Below are positions 9,989-19,484 of a DNA stretch of 46,542 bases, one piece after another. The notes under the pieces were generated by a model. That model was given only the letters and a program-made list of their open reading frames with translations, did not search any database and had not been told where the DNA came from. The position numbers and the translations under genes are program-made. This stretch comes from Candidatus Vogelbacteria bacterium RIFOXYD1_FULL_51_18 (GTDB lineage Bacteria; Patescibacteriota; Minisyncoccia; Phycocordibacterales; UBA9988): contig MHTL01000017.1 in the NCBI GenBank assembly GCA_001823095.1, positions 1 through 46,542 of the forward strand, read 5' to 3'. The stretch's first letter is position 1; each line of letters opens with the position of its first letter.

Positions 9989-10576
9989 GTTATACAAACT
10001 CATTGCCTTTTCGCGGCCTTCGGTGATGAGTGTGAGGAGCGCGTCCCCGACGCGTTTGGCTACTTTTTTGAGCGCATCTAATTCATCTTTTTTAAACTTT
10101 CCCAAAATATACTCCCCTACCGCATCCTCTCCGGAAGGTTTTTTTATCTTCCCCTTCGGCGTCGCCTTTGAGATGCCGGCACGCACGCGGACAAAGCCCT
10201 TCGTCTTCAATGCGCGGATGATTGACTCCACGCCCTTGTGCCCGCCGGAGCCGCGATTGAAGGAGAGCTTGCAGGAGCCCAGAGCCAAATCCAGATCGTC
10301 ATGAATGACAATGAGCCGCTCCGCCTGCTTTACATTTTTTACCAAGGGCAGGAGCGCAGCGCCTGATTTGTTCATAAAAGTATTGGGGAGCACGAACTCC
10401 ACGCGATCCTTCTCCGCCTTTCCGAACGCGCGGAGTGCTTTTAGCTTCTTATTTTCTTTCCACTCTGCACACTCAAAGCGCCTCGCGATGAGTTCCGTAA
10501 TAATGCGCCCCGTATTGTGCCGCGTACCCGAGTATTCTTCTCCCGGATTTCCCAGTCCTGCGATGATAAAAGCCAT
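9983..10576 (-). CDS. pth: Peptidyl-tRNA hydrolase
   Basis: MAFIIAGLGNPGEEYSGTRHNTG, NTFMNKSG, VIHDDLDLALGSCKLSFNRGSGGHKG. Confidence 0.97.
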   Translation of the reverse strand: MAFIIAGLGNPGEEYSGTRHNTGRIITELIARRFECAEWKENKKLKALRAFGKAEKDRVEFVLPNTFMNKSGAALLPLVKNVKQAERLIVIHDDLDLALGSCKLSFNRGSGGHKGVESIIRALKTKGFVRVRAGISKATPKGKIKKPSGEDAVGEYILGKFKKDELDALKKVAKRVGDALLTLITEGREKAMSLYNK

Positions 10577-10595
10577 AACGAGAGTATAGCATAAA

Positions 10596-11300
10596 TTAAA
10601 ATGTCCAACCTCCGATGTTGGACAAATTTAACTCGTTTAACTCTTCAGGAGAGAGCTTGGCTATACTTGAGCTGACATAATTTTTATAATCTTGCCCATT
10701 ATCAAATTGACTCATAATAGGTTCTTGGCATAAAAGAGACGGCCATCGGCTTTTTGTAGCAATATAATCAGACAAACTTGACCATTGGTACAAGTGCTCC
10801 CTATCTTTCCACTTTTTGATTTCTCTTGGATTGCGATGTATATACGCAGATGTGTAGAGCAACTGATCATTTGTCTCAATGTGTACAGCACGAAAAGGCC
10901 CTTGAAATAAATGGCCTCTGCGTTCATGGCTTAAGTTAAAATAGCGTGTGTATGCATTTTCAATCCGTTGAAGATACCAAGAGATACCGTCATCTATTTC
11001 TTCACGTACTAATAGATGGAAATGATTTTTCATAATACAAAAGCAAACTAAACTCACAGTGCGTTCAGATGCGATGAGCTGTTCTTCCGCAACGTCTAAA
11101 AATTTCCCAGTTTTGATAAAGTCACTCACTTCTCGAGATGGGTGACTGTATGCTCGTGTAGATTGGAGAAATACGATAAGAAATAACAGTCGTGCATATT
11201 CTCGATCAGTACTAGCAATAAGCCGCCCATCCAAACCTCGATTACATAGATGGTAATATTCTCCTGGAGCAAACGTTATTTTCCGCGATGGCATACACTT
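10596..11300 (-). CDS. REP-associated tyrosine transposase (RAYT, Y1_Tnp) no. 1
   Basis: YYHLCNRGLDGR...FCIMKNHFHLLVRE...YTRYFNLSHERRGHLFQGPFRA; N-terminal part of ORF upstream of MPSRKITFAPGEYY is palindrome-derived, so the start is approximate. Confidence 0.85.
   Translation of the reverse strand, partial: KCMPSRKITFAPGEYYHLCNRGLDGRLIASTDREYARLLFLIVFLQSTRAYSHPSREVSDFIKTGKFLDVAEEQLIASERTVSLVCFCIMKNHFHLLVREEIDDGISWYLQRIENAYTRYFNLSHERRGHLFQGPFRAVHIETNDQLLYTSAYIHRNPREIKKWKDREHLYQWSSLSDYIATKSRWPSLLCQEPIMSQFDNGQDYKNYVSSSIAKLSPEELNELNLSNIGGWTF
10602..10624. repeat. REP-like palindrome TGTCCAACCTCCGATGTTGGACA (left flank of RAYT 1)
   Basis: Read directly; encodes the RAYT C-terminus SNIGGWTF. Confidence 0.9.
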
Positions 11301-11322
11301 AGCGTACATAAATACCCGTAAA

Positions 11323-11345
11323 TGTCCAACATCCGATGTTGGACA
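11323..11345. repeat. REP-like palindrome TGTCCAACATCCGATGTTGGACA (right flank of RAYT 1)
   Basis: Read directly; same orientation and context (AAA...AAAT) as the left copy. Confidence 0.9.
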
Positions 11346-11392
11346 AATAAGAGGATTTGCATACCGCTCATTTGTGTAGTACAATTTCACGG

Positions 11393-11959
11393 ATGGACGA
11401 GAAAAAACAAGGATATTTTGAGATTATTAAGGAGACGGGGCGCTTTATTCTCATCACCCTCCTCGTGGTAGTGCCCTTCCGCTTCTTCATTGCCCAGCCC
11501 TTCATCGTCTCGGGCGACAGTATGGTTCCCACCTTCCACGACGGCGAGTACCTCATCGTTGACGAGCTTTCCTATTCCCTGCGAGATCCTCTGCGCGGAG
11601 AGGTTGTCATCTTCCGCTATCCTAATGACCGTTCAAAGTACTTTATCAAGCGCATCATCGGTTTGTCCGGCGAGACGGTGCTGGTGGAAAATGGCGTGCT
11701 TAAAATCGTCTCATCGGCAGGCACCAGCACGGTGCGCGAGCCGTACATACGCAGTCAGGAACTCATGGATATGTCTGTGAGACTGGGGAGTAATGAGTAC
11801 TTTGTGATGGGAGACAACCGCAATGAGAGCTCCGACTCGCGCTATTGGGGTCCGGTTCCGCGCAAAGAGCTCATCGGCCGCGCTTTTGCGCGCCTGCTCC
11901 CCATCGCGCAAGCTGACGTGCTCCCGGGAAACTTTAGCCCTGCGCTCACCAGCAATTAA
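11393..11959 (+). CDS. lepB: Signal peptidase I
   Basis: FIVSGDSMVPTFHDGEYLIVDELSYSLRDPLRGEVVIFRYP, KRIIGLSGE, YFVMGDNRNESSDSRYWG. Confidence 0.95.
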   Translation: MDEKKQGYFEIIKETGRFILITLLVVVPFRFFIAQPFIVSGDSMVPTFHDGEYLIVDELSYSLRDPLRGEVVIFRYPNDRSKYFIKRIIGLSGETVLVENGVLKIVSSAGTSTVREPYIRSQELMDMSVRLGSNEYFVMGDNRNESSDSRYWGPVPRKELIGRAFARLLPIAQADVLPGNFSPALTSN

Positions 11960-11963
11960 ACCT

Positions 11964-13289
11964 ATGACCTCTCACTCTCAAGGTAAAAGATCAAGCCGCA
12001 AGGAACCGCTCCTGCCTCCCAAGGGAACTCGCGACCTTGTGGGCAACGAATATTTAAACTACCAGGGCTTTGCCGAAAAAGCCGCGGAAATCGCCCTTTA
12101 CTACGGCTTCAAGCCCGTTGAAACGCCAATCCTTGAGCATGAGGAAGTCTTCACGTCAGGATTAAGCTCCGCAACAGACATTGTGGGCAAGGAGATGTAC
12201 ACGCTTCGCACCAAGGGCAGCGACCGCCTGGCTCTGCGGCCCGAGGGCACCGCTCCTCTCGTGCGCGCATACTTAAGCGAAGGGATGCAAGCGCTCCCCC
12301 AGCCGGTGATGGCCTACTACTACGGGCCCTACTTCCGTCACGACAATCCCCAGCGCGGCAGGTACCGCGAATTCCGTCAGTTCGGCCTCGAGGTTATGGG
12401 AAGTCCCAAGAGCATCTACGACGCGCTCATCGTCCGCCTCTGTGTGACTATACTGGGGGAAGCGGGGATTAAAAACCCTTGTGTAGAGGTGAACAGTCTT
12501 GGCTGTAAGGAATGCCGTGAGGGCTACCGGCGCGAGCTCTCCTCTTACTATCGCAAACATGCAAAAGAAGTCTGCGCTGAATGCCGCGAACGGCTGAAGA
12601 GCAATCCCCTGCGCGTACTTGACTGCAAGAATCCCAAGTGTGCGCCAATCAAGGAGAGCGCGCCGGAATCAATTGCCTATCTCTGCACGGAGTGCAAAAA
12701 GCACTTTAAGGAATTTATGGAGTATCTGGACGAGATGGACGTCACCTACCGCATCAACGGTAGCCTCGTGCGCGGCTTGGACTATTACTCCCGGACGGTA
12801 TTTGAAATCATCAGCGGCGACAGCGCGGAGGAGGGCGCGGAGTCGGGGTCGGCGCTTGCGCTCGGCGGCGGCGGGCGCTACGACTACCTCGCACGAGCGC
12901 TGGGGAGTAAGAAGGATGTTCCCGCTATGGGCGCGTCGCTCGGGGTGGACCGCATCCTCCTCTCCCCATCATACACGCCGCTTCACCCACGTATTATCAA
13001 AAAGCCAGAGATCTTTTTCATACAGCTTGGCTTTGACGCAAAACTCCGGAGCTTCCAAGTTACCGAGATCCTGCGCAAAGCGCGCATACCCATCGCACAT
13101 TCTCTGGGTAAGGACAGCTTGGGCACCCAACTCGGCATTGCCGAAAAGATGGACGTCCCCTACTGCATCATCCTGGGGCAAAAAGAGGTCATTGACGGGA
13201 CGGTCATTGTGCGCACCATGGCCAATCGCTCGCAGGATACGGTCAAATTGGAGAAGCTCCCCGAGTACTTGAAACATCTCAAGAGGTAG
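11964..13289 (+). CDS. hisS: Histidyl-tRNA synthetase
   Basis: LRPEGTAPLVRAY, GRYREFRQFGLEVMG, RGLDYYSRTVFEI, GGGGRYDYL. Confidence 0.96.
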   Translation: MTSHSQGKRSSRKEPLLPPKGTRDLVGNEYLNYQGFAEKAAEIALYYGFKPVETPILEHEEVFTSGLSSATDIVGKEMYTLRTKGSDRLALRPEGTAPLVRAYLSEGMQALPQPVMAYYYGPYFRHDNPQRGRYREFRQFGLEVMGSPKSIYDALIVRLCVTILGEAGIKNPCVEVNSLGCKECREGYRRELSSYYRKHAKEVCAECRERLKSNPLRVLDCKNPKCAPIKESAPESIAYLCTECKKHFKEFMEYLDEMDVTYRINGSLVRGLDYYSRTVFEIISGDSAEEGAESGSALALGGGGRYDYLARALGSKKDVPAMGASLGVDRILLSPSYTPLHPRIIKKPEIFFIQLGFDAKLRSFQVTEILRKARIPIAHSLGKDSLGTQLGIAEKMDVPYCIILGQKEVIDGTVIVRTMANRSQDTVKLEKLPEYLKHLKR

Positions 13290-13305
13290 GGTATACTGTG
13301 GCCTC

Positions 13306-13551
13306 ATGATTGGCGTAGAAGTAAAACGAGCGAGCGGCGAAACAAGCGTAAGTGTGATGCGTCGCTTTTCAAAGCGTATGCAGAGCGCGGGGATGGTGCG
13401 CCGCGCAAAGTCGCTCCGCTACCACAGCCGCAACCAGTCAGGCCTCGCACTCAAGAAGCGGGCTCTCAAGCGCATCACCCGCATCGCAGAAATTGAACGG
13501 CTGAAGAAGCTCGGCAAATGGAATGAGCCTGTCGGCAGGAAACCTCACTAG
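13306..13551 (+). CDS. rpsU: Putative 30S ribosomal protein bS21
   Basis: Small basic protein; VEVKRASGETSVSVMRRFSKRMQSAGMVRRAKSLRYHSR resembles bS21. Confidence 0.6.
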   Translation: MIGVEVKRASGETSVSVMRRFSKRMQSAGMVRRAKSLRYHSRNQSGLALKKRALKRITRIAEIERLKKLGKWNEPVGRKPH

Positions 13552-13930
13552 GCTCCCCGCGCCGCAAGAAGAGTTTGCGTCGGCGGCAGAGCAGGTCCTC
13601 GGGCGAGGGTACGAGCTCTCGCTTGTTTTTGTAGGGAATGAACGCATGCGCACCCTCAACCGCAGGTACCGCGGCAAAAACACCACAACAAATGTGCTCT
13701 CCTTCCCACTCTCAAAAACAAGCGGGGAAATTTTCATCAATCTCCGCGGGCTAGAGGGCTACTTGGTGCTCCGGCTCTTCATCCATGCACTCTTGCATTT
13801 GAAAGGATACGCACATGGTAGTAGAATGGAGCGCATAGAAACTAAGCTGTGCAAGACTTTTTCGCATGACTCGCAATATCGTGACGGGGATAGACGTGGG
13901 GACGCACACGGTGCGGGTTCTTGTTGGTGA
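13523..13930 (+). CDS. ybeY: Endoribonuclease YbeY
   Basis: MRTLNRRYRGKNTTTNVLSFPL and HALLHLKGYAHGSRME (H-x3-H-x5-H zinc motif). Confidence 0.8.
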   Translation: MSLSAGNLTRLPAPQEEFASAAEQVLGRGYELSLVFVGNERMRTLNRRYRGKNTTTNVLSFPLSKTSGEIFINLRGLEGYLVLRLFIHALLHLKGYAHGSRMERIETKLCKTFSHDSQYRDGDRRGDAHGAGSCW

Positions 13931-15029
13931 ATACCTCATCGGGCATCGCTACCCCAAAGTGCTCGCTGTTGTTGCAAAAGATTCGCGCGGACTGCGCCAC
14001 GGCTATGTGGTCAACCTTGACGAGGTATCCGCTTCCGTAGGCGAAGCGCTCTCCGCGGCAGAGAATATGGCCAAACTCAAGCTCAAGCGGGCTTACCTTG
14101 CCATTGGCGGCGTAACCTTGGAATCGCGAACAGCTGACGCGAGCGTGGCAGTCTCCCGCGCCGATCAAGAGGTAACAGAGGTTGATGTCAAGCGCGTGCT
14201 GGAGCTCTGCGAGTCTTCCATTCCCGACCACGCAAACCGCACGGTCATCCAATCTTACCCGCTCGCTTTTAAGCTGGATGGAAAGAAGGTGCTTGGCCGG
14301 CCGACCGGGTTTAAGGGCGGGAAGCTTGAAGCCCGTTCCATCTTCATTACCTGCCTCACTCAGCACCTCAATGACCTGGAAAATGCAGTAATTGCAAACG
14401 GAATAGCGGTGGAGGACGTCATCCCCTCCCCCATCGCCGCGAGCATGGTGACACTTACCAAGGTACAGCGGATGGCTGGTTGCGTGCTTGCCAACATCGG
14501 CTCGGAGACCACGTCTATTGCCGTGTTTGAAGAGGGGATACCGCTCTCGGTGCGGGTCTTCCCCATCGGCTCGCGCGACATCACCAACGATATTGCGCTC
14601 GGACTCAAAATCTCGCTGGACGAGGCGGAGCGAATTAAGACCGGCATTGAAGACCCAGGAGTTACGCACAAGAAGCTTGACGAGATTATTGATGCGCGGC
14701 TCTCCGACATGTTTGAGTTAATTGAAGCACACCTCAAAAAGCTCGGCCGCAACGGCCTTTTGCCTGCAGGTATCGTGATGACCGGCGGAGGTTCCGGAGT
14801 GCCCGATATTGAGAGCTTGGCAAAGAAGGCCTTGCGTCTCCCCGCGCGACTGGGAAGTTTGGAGAATGGCACGATGCAAAAGATGCCGGGAGCGGACCCT
14901 GCTTGGGCCGTTGCGTATGGACTCGTCCTTGCGGTGAACATGAGCACAGGGGAGGAGTCCAGGGGCTCACAGATTATGGCAGGCACCAAGGCCCAAATCC
15001 TCAAGTGGTTCAGAGAGCTCTTGCCATAA
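13866..15029 (+). CDS. ftsA: Cell division protein FtsA
   Basis: IVTGIDVGTHTVRVLVGE, LANIGSETTSIAVFEEG, GIVMTGGGSGVPDIE. Confidence 0.95.
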   Translation: MTRNIVTGIDVGTHTVRVLVGEYLIGHRYPKVLAVVAKDSRGLRHGYVVNLDEVSASVGEALSAAENMAKLKLKRAYLAIGGVTLESRTADASVAVSRADQEVTEVDVKRVLELCESSIPDHANRTVIQSYPLAFKLDGKKVLGRPTGFKGGKLEARSIFITCLTQHLNDLENAVIANGIAVEDVIPSPIAASMVTLTKVQRMAGCVLANIGSETTSIAVFEEGIPLSVRVFPIGSRDITNDIALGLKISLDEAERIKTGIEDPGVTHKKLDEIIDARLSDMFELIEAHLKKLGRNGLLPAGIVMTGGGSGVPDIESLAKKALRLPARLGSLENGTMQKMPGADPAWAVAYGLVLAVNMSTGEESRGSQIMAGTKAQILKWFRELLP

Positions 15030-15069
15030 TGGAGGGTTTTGGTATTGTAGGGGGGTACTATAAACCCCA

Positions 15070-16209
15070 ATGCCAAAAATAGACCCTGAAATTGAGACAT
15101 TTGCGCGCATTAAGGTCATCGGCGTTGGCGGCTCCGGGACAAACGCTGTCAACCACATGATCAGCTCCCGCGTCCGCGGCGTGGAGTTTATTGCTATGAA
15201 TACGGACGCCCAGGACCTGCACCACTCGGGCGCGCCGAAGAAAATTCATATCGGGAAGAATCTCACTCGCGGCCTCGGCACCGGCATGGACCCGGAAATT
15301 GGCCGCAAAGCGGCAGAAGAGAACATTGAAGAGATCCAGAATATCGTGAAGGGGGCCGACATGGTCTTTATCGCCTGCGGGCAGGGCGGCGGCACGGGAA
15401 CTGGTGGCGCGCCGATTATCGCAAAGACCGCCAAGGGGCAGGGTTGCCTCACTGTTGCCGTGGTTACCAGACCATTCTTTTTTGAGGGCAGTCAGCGCCT
15501 CCTCATTGCCGAACGCGGGCTTGACGAACTTAAAAAGGAGGTTGATGCACTTATTATAATCCCCAACGACCGTCTGCTCTCCGCGATTGATAAGGAAACA
15601 AAGTTTGCCTCGGCCTTTGCCATGAGCGACGAGGTGCTCCGGCAGGCAGTGGAGGGCATCTCCGACCTCATTACGACGCCGGGCATCATCAATGTTGACT
15701 TTGCCGACATCAAATCAATCATGCAGAACGCTGGCTCTGCCCTGATGGGCATCGGCCGCGGCGTAGGGGAGAAGCGCGCGGAGCAAGCCGCCAAGGCCGC
15801 CATTAACTCACCGCTCTTGGACGTATCCATTCAGGGCGCCAAGGGGGTACTCTTCGCTATCGCGGGAGGCGAGGATATGACCATGTTTGAAATTCAGGAC
15901 GCCGCCAAGGTAATTACCGAAAGCATTGACCAAAATGCCAAGGTGATTTTCGGCGCCATCCGTGACGACAAGCTCAAGAAGAACGAAATTAAGATTACCG
16001 TCATTGCGTCTGGCTTCCCGGAAAATCAAAAGAAGAAGAATTCGTACCAGACGGTGGAGATGAAGACGGGCGAGAAGGAGGAGCCCATGGTTAAAACAGT
16101 GCCAGAAAAAAAGAAGGAAGGAGAGGTTAAAGAAACACTCGAAGGTGTTGAGGATGGCGAAGACTGGTCATCCATCCCCGCTTTCCTTCGCAGGACAAAG
16201 AGCAAATAA
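15070..16209 (+). CDS. ftsZ: Cell division protein FtsZ
   Basis: IKVIGVGGSGTNAVNHMI, GQGGGTGTGGAPIIA tubulin signature. Confidence 0.98.
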   Translation: MPKIDPEIETFARIKVIGVGGSGTNAVNHMISSRVRGVEFIAMNTDAQDLHHSGAPKKIHIGKNLTRGLGTGMDPEIGRKAAEENIEEIQNIVKGADMVFIACGQGGGTGTGGAPIIAKTAKGQGCLTVAVVTRPFFFEGSQRLLIAERGLDELKKEVDALIIIPNDRLLSAIDKETKFASAFAMSDEVLRQAVEGISDLITTPGIINVDFADIKSIMQNAGSALMGIGRGVGEKRAEQAAKAAINSPLLDVSIQGAKGVLFAIAGGEDMTMFEIQDAAKVITESIDQNAKVIFGAIRDDKLKKNEIKITVIASGFPENQKKKNSYQTVEMKTGEKEEPMVKTVPEKKKEGEVKETLEGVEDGEDWSSIPAFLRRTKSK

Positions 16210-16223
16210 GGTATACTGAAGTC

Positions 16224-17180
16224 ATGTACGATCTCATCATCATCGGCGGCGGACCCGCCGGCGCCGCGGCGGCGGTCTATGCCGCACGTAAGCGCCTCAA
16301 GAGCGTCCTTATCATCAAAGAGTTTGGCGGACAGTCGGTGGTCTCTTCTGATATTCAAAACTGGATCGGCACGCCCTCCATCAGCGGCGCGGATTTTGCA
16401 AAGAGCCTTAAAGCTCATGTGTTTGCCGCGAAGGGCGAAGTGCTTGAAGTGAAAGAGGGAATGCAGGTAGAGCGCGTGGAACGTAGCGGCGACCATTTTA
16501 TAGTGAGCGCTGGCGCGGAGAAATTTGAAACGCGCAGCGTCCTGGTTGCCACTGGCATGAGCCGCAAAAAACTTGAGGTCGCCGGCGCCGATACCTACGA
16601 GAACAAGGGGCTCACCTACTGCGCCTCCTGCGACGGCCCGCTCTTTGCAGATAAGGATGTGGTAGTGGTGGGCGGAGGTAACGCCGGCTTTGAGACGGCG
16701 CTCCAGCTCCTCGCCTATTGCAAGAGCGTCACCCTCCTGCACAATCATACGAATTACAAGGCGGATCCCGTTACGGTAGAGGGTGTGCTCAATGACCCAA
16801 GGATGCACGGAGCGCTGAACGCGCACATTAAAGAGATTAAGGGCGGACAATTTGTAACGTCAGTGGTCTATACCGATGGTGCGAGCGGGAAAGATATTGA
16901 AATTCCTGCCGAGGGCGTTTTTGCAGAGATTGGCCACTACCCATCAACTAATTTTGTGAAAGGGCTGGTGGAGCTCAATGAGTTTGGCAGTATCATTACT
17001 GACCCCCGCACCCAGCGCGCAAAAATAGAGGGTATTTGGGCCGCCGGCGACTGCACCGACGCGCCCTACCACCAAAACAACATCGCCGGCGGCGACGCCG
17101 TTAAAGCAGTTGAGGATCTCTACCTCTGGCTGAAGGGGGGGGTAAAAAACTGGTGGGCGATACAGGGCTCGAACCTGTGA
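16224..17180 (+). CDS. trxB: Thioredoxin reductase-like FAD/NAD oxidoreductase
   Basis: LIIIGGGPAGAAAAVYAARK, CASC redox motif, VVVVGGGNAGFE, GIWAAGDCTD. Confidence 0.88.
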   Translation: MYDLIIIGGGPAGAAAAVYAARKRLKSVLIIKEFGGQSVVSSDIQNWIGTPSISGADFAKSLKAHVFAAKGEVLEVKEGMQVERVERSGDHFIVSAGAEKFETRSVLVATGMSRKKLEVAGADTYENKGLTYCASCDGPLFADKDVVVVGGGNAGFETALQLLAYCKSVTLLHNHTNYKADPVTVEGVLNDPRMHGALNAHIKEIKGGQFVTSVVYTDGASGKDIEIPAEGVFAEIGHYPSTNFVKGLVELNEFGSIITDPRTQRAKIEGIWAAGDCTDAPYHQNNIAGGDAVKAVEDLYLWLKGGVKNWWAIQGSNL

Positions 17181-17227
17181 CCTCATCGACGTCAACGATG
17201 CGCTCTAGCCAACTGAGCTAATCGCCC
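17151..17227 (-). tRNA. tRNA-Val(GAC), CCA encoded
   Basis: GGGCGAT/ATCGCCC acceptor, anticodon stem CATCG-TTGACGT-CGATG, 3' ACCA. Confidence 0.95.
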
Positions 17228-17228
17228 A

Positions 17229-17300
17229 TGACCCTACCGGGAATCGAACCCGGGTTCCCACCTTGAAAGAGTGGTGTCCTAACCGTTAGACGATAGGGCC
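17229..17300 (-). tRNA. tRNA-Glu(TTC)
   Basis: Cloverleaf with anticodon loop CTTTCAA and GGTTCGATTCC T-arm. Confidence 0.95.
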
Positions 17301-17362
17301 TCTGGACATTTGCACTATATCATTCTTTGCTAAAACGACAAAAAAACGATAAGGTGGTACCT

Positions 17363-17449
17363 GGAAGGGTGGCTGAGTGGTCGAAGGCGCCGCACTCGAA
17401 ATGCGGTGTGCGGGCAACCGTACCGTGGGTTCGAATCCCACCCCTTCCG
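17363..17449 (+). tRNA. tRNA-Ser(CGA)
   Basis: GGAAGGGT...ACCCCTTCC, long variable arm, anticodon stem CCGCA-CTCGAAA-TGCGG. Confidence 0.95.
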
Positions 17450-17460
17450 TTTTTACGATC

Positions 17461-17483
17461 TGTCCAACATCGGAGGTTGGATA
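17461..17483. repeat. Dispersed REP-like palindrome of the RAYT 1 family, opposite orientation
   Basis: tgtccaacatcggaggttggata = reverse complement of the left RAYT 1 copy with few changes. Confidence 0.85.
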
Positions 17484-17496
17484 GATACTTGCTCCC

Positions 17497-18303
17497 CTAT
17501 TTTTTGACAAGTGAGTGGAGAGTGAGGAGGTTTTTGAAGAGCATCGCGACGGTCAAAGGCCCTATGCCGCCCGGGACGGGCGTAAAGACGGAACATTTTT
17601 CCGCACAGGCGGGGTCGGCATCGCCGAGCACCTTACCGCCTGCTTCGCTCGCGCCGCAGTCAATGAGTACCACCCCCTCCTTGAGCATTGAAGATTTGAT
17701 GAGATGCGGCGAGCCCGCGCCGGAGATGATGATGCCCGCGGCGCGAGCGTAGGGAACAAGGTCCTCCACCTCGTCGCCGATTACATCCACCGTCGTGCCG
17801 TTGCCCGAGAGCCACTCGGCAATCGGCGCCCCCACCAAGCGACCCCTGCCGATAACCAAGACGCGTTTATTCTTGAGCGTTACGCCGTGGGCAGTGAACA
17901 CATGTTTAATCGCCTCCACCACCGGCGAGAGTATGAGATGTCCGCCAGCTGGCGGAGAGCAAAGCGCATCCACATCTTTTTCTTGCGGGATTGCCGCTAA
18001 TACCGTCTCTGTGTCCAGATTCTCCGGGAGCGGGAGCTGGACAATGAGCCCGTCGCTTGCGCGCGCGCACTCCCGTATTGCGCTCTGCACATCCGCAAGC
18101 GGCACATCCGCAGGGAGGCGCGCTACTCTCACACCAATTCCCACCCGCTGGGCAAACTCGCGCTTCATCCGGATAAAGTTTTCTGACACAGGATTTTCAC
18201 CCACTTGCACAATCCCGAGCAGAGGCGGCTTAAGCGCCTCGCGCACCTCGCCTGCAATGGACTCCTCAATCTCCTTGGCGAGTTTCCTGCCGCTTACAAT
18301 CAT
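17497..18303 (-). CDS. folD: Methylenetetrahydrofolate dehydrogenase/cyclohydrolase
   Basis: LIVQLPLPENLDTETVLAAIPQEKDVDAL, VLVIGRGRLVGAPIAEWL, FTPVPGGIGPLTVAMLFKN. Confidence 0.93.
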   Translation of the reverse strand: MIVSGRKLAKEIEESIAGEVREALKPPLLGIVQVGENPVSENFIRMKREFAQRVGIGVRVARLPADVPLADVQSAIRECARASDGLIVQLPLPENLDTETVLAAIPQEKDVDALCSPPAGGHLILSPVVEAIKHVFTAHGVTLKNKRVLVIGRGRLVGAPIAEWLSGNGTTVDVIGDEVEDLVPYARAAGIIISGAGSPHLIKSSMLKEGVVLIDCGASEAGGKVLGDADPACAEKCSVFTPVPGGIGPLTVAMLFKNLLTLHSLVKK

Positions 18304-19469
18304 GAGAGGATGTGCGCGATTCTCTGCGCGAGCGCGACCATATCCTCTTCCTTTTTTCCCCGCGTCGTTTCCGCCGCGGTGCCAATGCGGATGCCGGAAG
18401 GGTCCTGGGGACTCCGTGCGTCAAAGGGAATGGTATTTTTGTTCACAACAATCCCCTCCCGCTCCAGACGCTCGCTTGCCTCCTTGCCGCCGATTCCCTC
18501 TCCGCCCCGCCATGTGTCCACCAGTATCAAGTGTGTGTCGGTGCCGCCGGAAACCAAGCGCAGGTCATGCTTTTTGAGCTCATTGGCGAGCGTCCGGGCA
18601 TTTTTCACCACCTGTCGCGAATACTTTTTAAAATTAGGTGTGTTTGCTTCCCTAAGCGCCACTGCTACCCCTGCAATCGTATTCATGTGAGGCCCGCCCT
18701 GCAAGCCGGGGAAGATGGCCTTATCAATTCGCTTGTAAAAATCAGTTCCATCTTTGCGAGTAAAGATGAGCGCCGCGCGCGGACCGCGGAGCGTCTTATG
18801 CATAGTGGTTGTTACTACGCTCACGTAAGGAAAAGGCGATGGGTAGACGCTACCGGCAATAAGTCCCGCAATGTGTGAGATATCTGCCATAAGCAAGGCG
18901 CCCCCCGCATTCGCGGCCCCGCGCATCTTCTTCCAATCAATAATGCGCGGATAGGCGGTGTAGCCGGCAACGAGGATGTCCGGCTTCTCCTTCCGCGCAA
19001 TTTTTTTTATCGCGCTGTAATTGAGGAGTTCGCTCTTTGGGTCCAACGTGTATGGAACCGGTGTCCAGAGCCGCCCCGTTGCCGAGACCTTGTGTCCGTG
19101 TGTAAGATGCCCGCCATGGGAGAGCTCAAGACCCATAATTTTTCCAAATGGAGCCATCAGTGCGTAGTATACTGCCAGATTTGCGGGTGAGCCGGAGAGG
19201 GGCTGGACATTGACGTGCCACTCATCGGGAGAGAGCTTGAAGAGCTTAAGCGCGCGCGCTTGTGTGAGGCGCTCCAGTTCATCCACCACCTCATTGCCGC
19301 CATAATAGCGCGCGCCGGGATACCCTTCCGCATACTTGTTGGTAAACTCCGAGGCAAGCGCCTCGCGCACATCACGAGAAGTATAATTCTCTGACGCAAT
19401 GAGATTGACCACGCGCTTCTGCCGCGCGCGCTCTTTTTGTGTCAGTTTTCTTACTTCTGTATCTTTCAT
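18300..19469 (-). CDS. glyA: Serine hydroxymethyltransferase
   Basis: NLIASENYTSRDVREALASEFTNKYAEGYPGARYYGG, VSVVTTTMHKTLRGPRAALIF. Confidence 0.97.
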   Translation of the reverse strand: MKDTEVRKLTQKERARQKRVVNLIASENYTSRDVREALASEFTNKYAEGYPGARYYGGNEVVDELERLTQARALKLFKLSPDEWHVNVQPLSGSPANLAVYYALMAPFGKIMGLELSHGGHLTHGHKVSATGRLWTPVPYTLDPKSELLNYSAIKKIARKEKPDILVAGYTAYPRIIDWKKMRGAANAGGALLMADISHIAGLIAGSVYPSPFPYVSVVTTTMHKTLRGPRAALIFTRKDGTDFYKRIDKAIFPGLQGGPHMNTIAGVAVALREANTPNFKKYSRQVVKNARTLANELKKHDLRLVSGGTDTHLILVDTWRGGEGIGGKEASERLEREGIVVNKNTIPFDARSPQDPSGIRIGTAAETTRGKKEEDMVALAQRIAHILS

Positions 19470-19484
19470 ACCAGTGTTGTAGCC

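Noticed and set aside
10596-11390. Full-length N-terminus MKLYYTNERYANPLICPTSDVGHLRVFMYAKC for RAYT 1
   Set aside because: PTSDVG is translation of the flanking REP palindrome (also seen in spurious ORF 17286..17510); internal start preferred.
13842-14669. 275-aa ORF antisense to ftsA, and similar long antisense ORFs (6196..6795, 16026..16850, 42000..42641, 42900..43568)
   Set aside because: All are opposite well-recognised housekeeping genes; no motif support.
17497-18303. Catalytic Tyr to Phe change in FolD (SENFIRMK) as evidence of inactivation
   Set aside because: I recall this as a common variant in CPR FolD sequences; not evidence of a pseudogene on its own.
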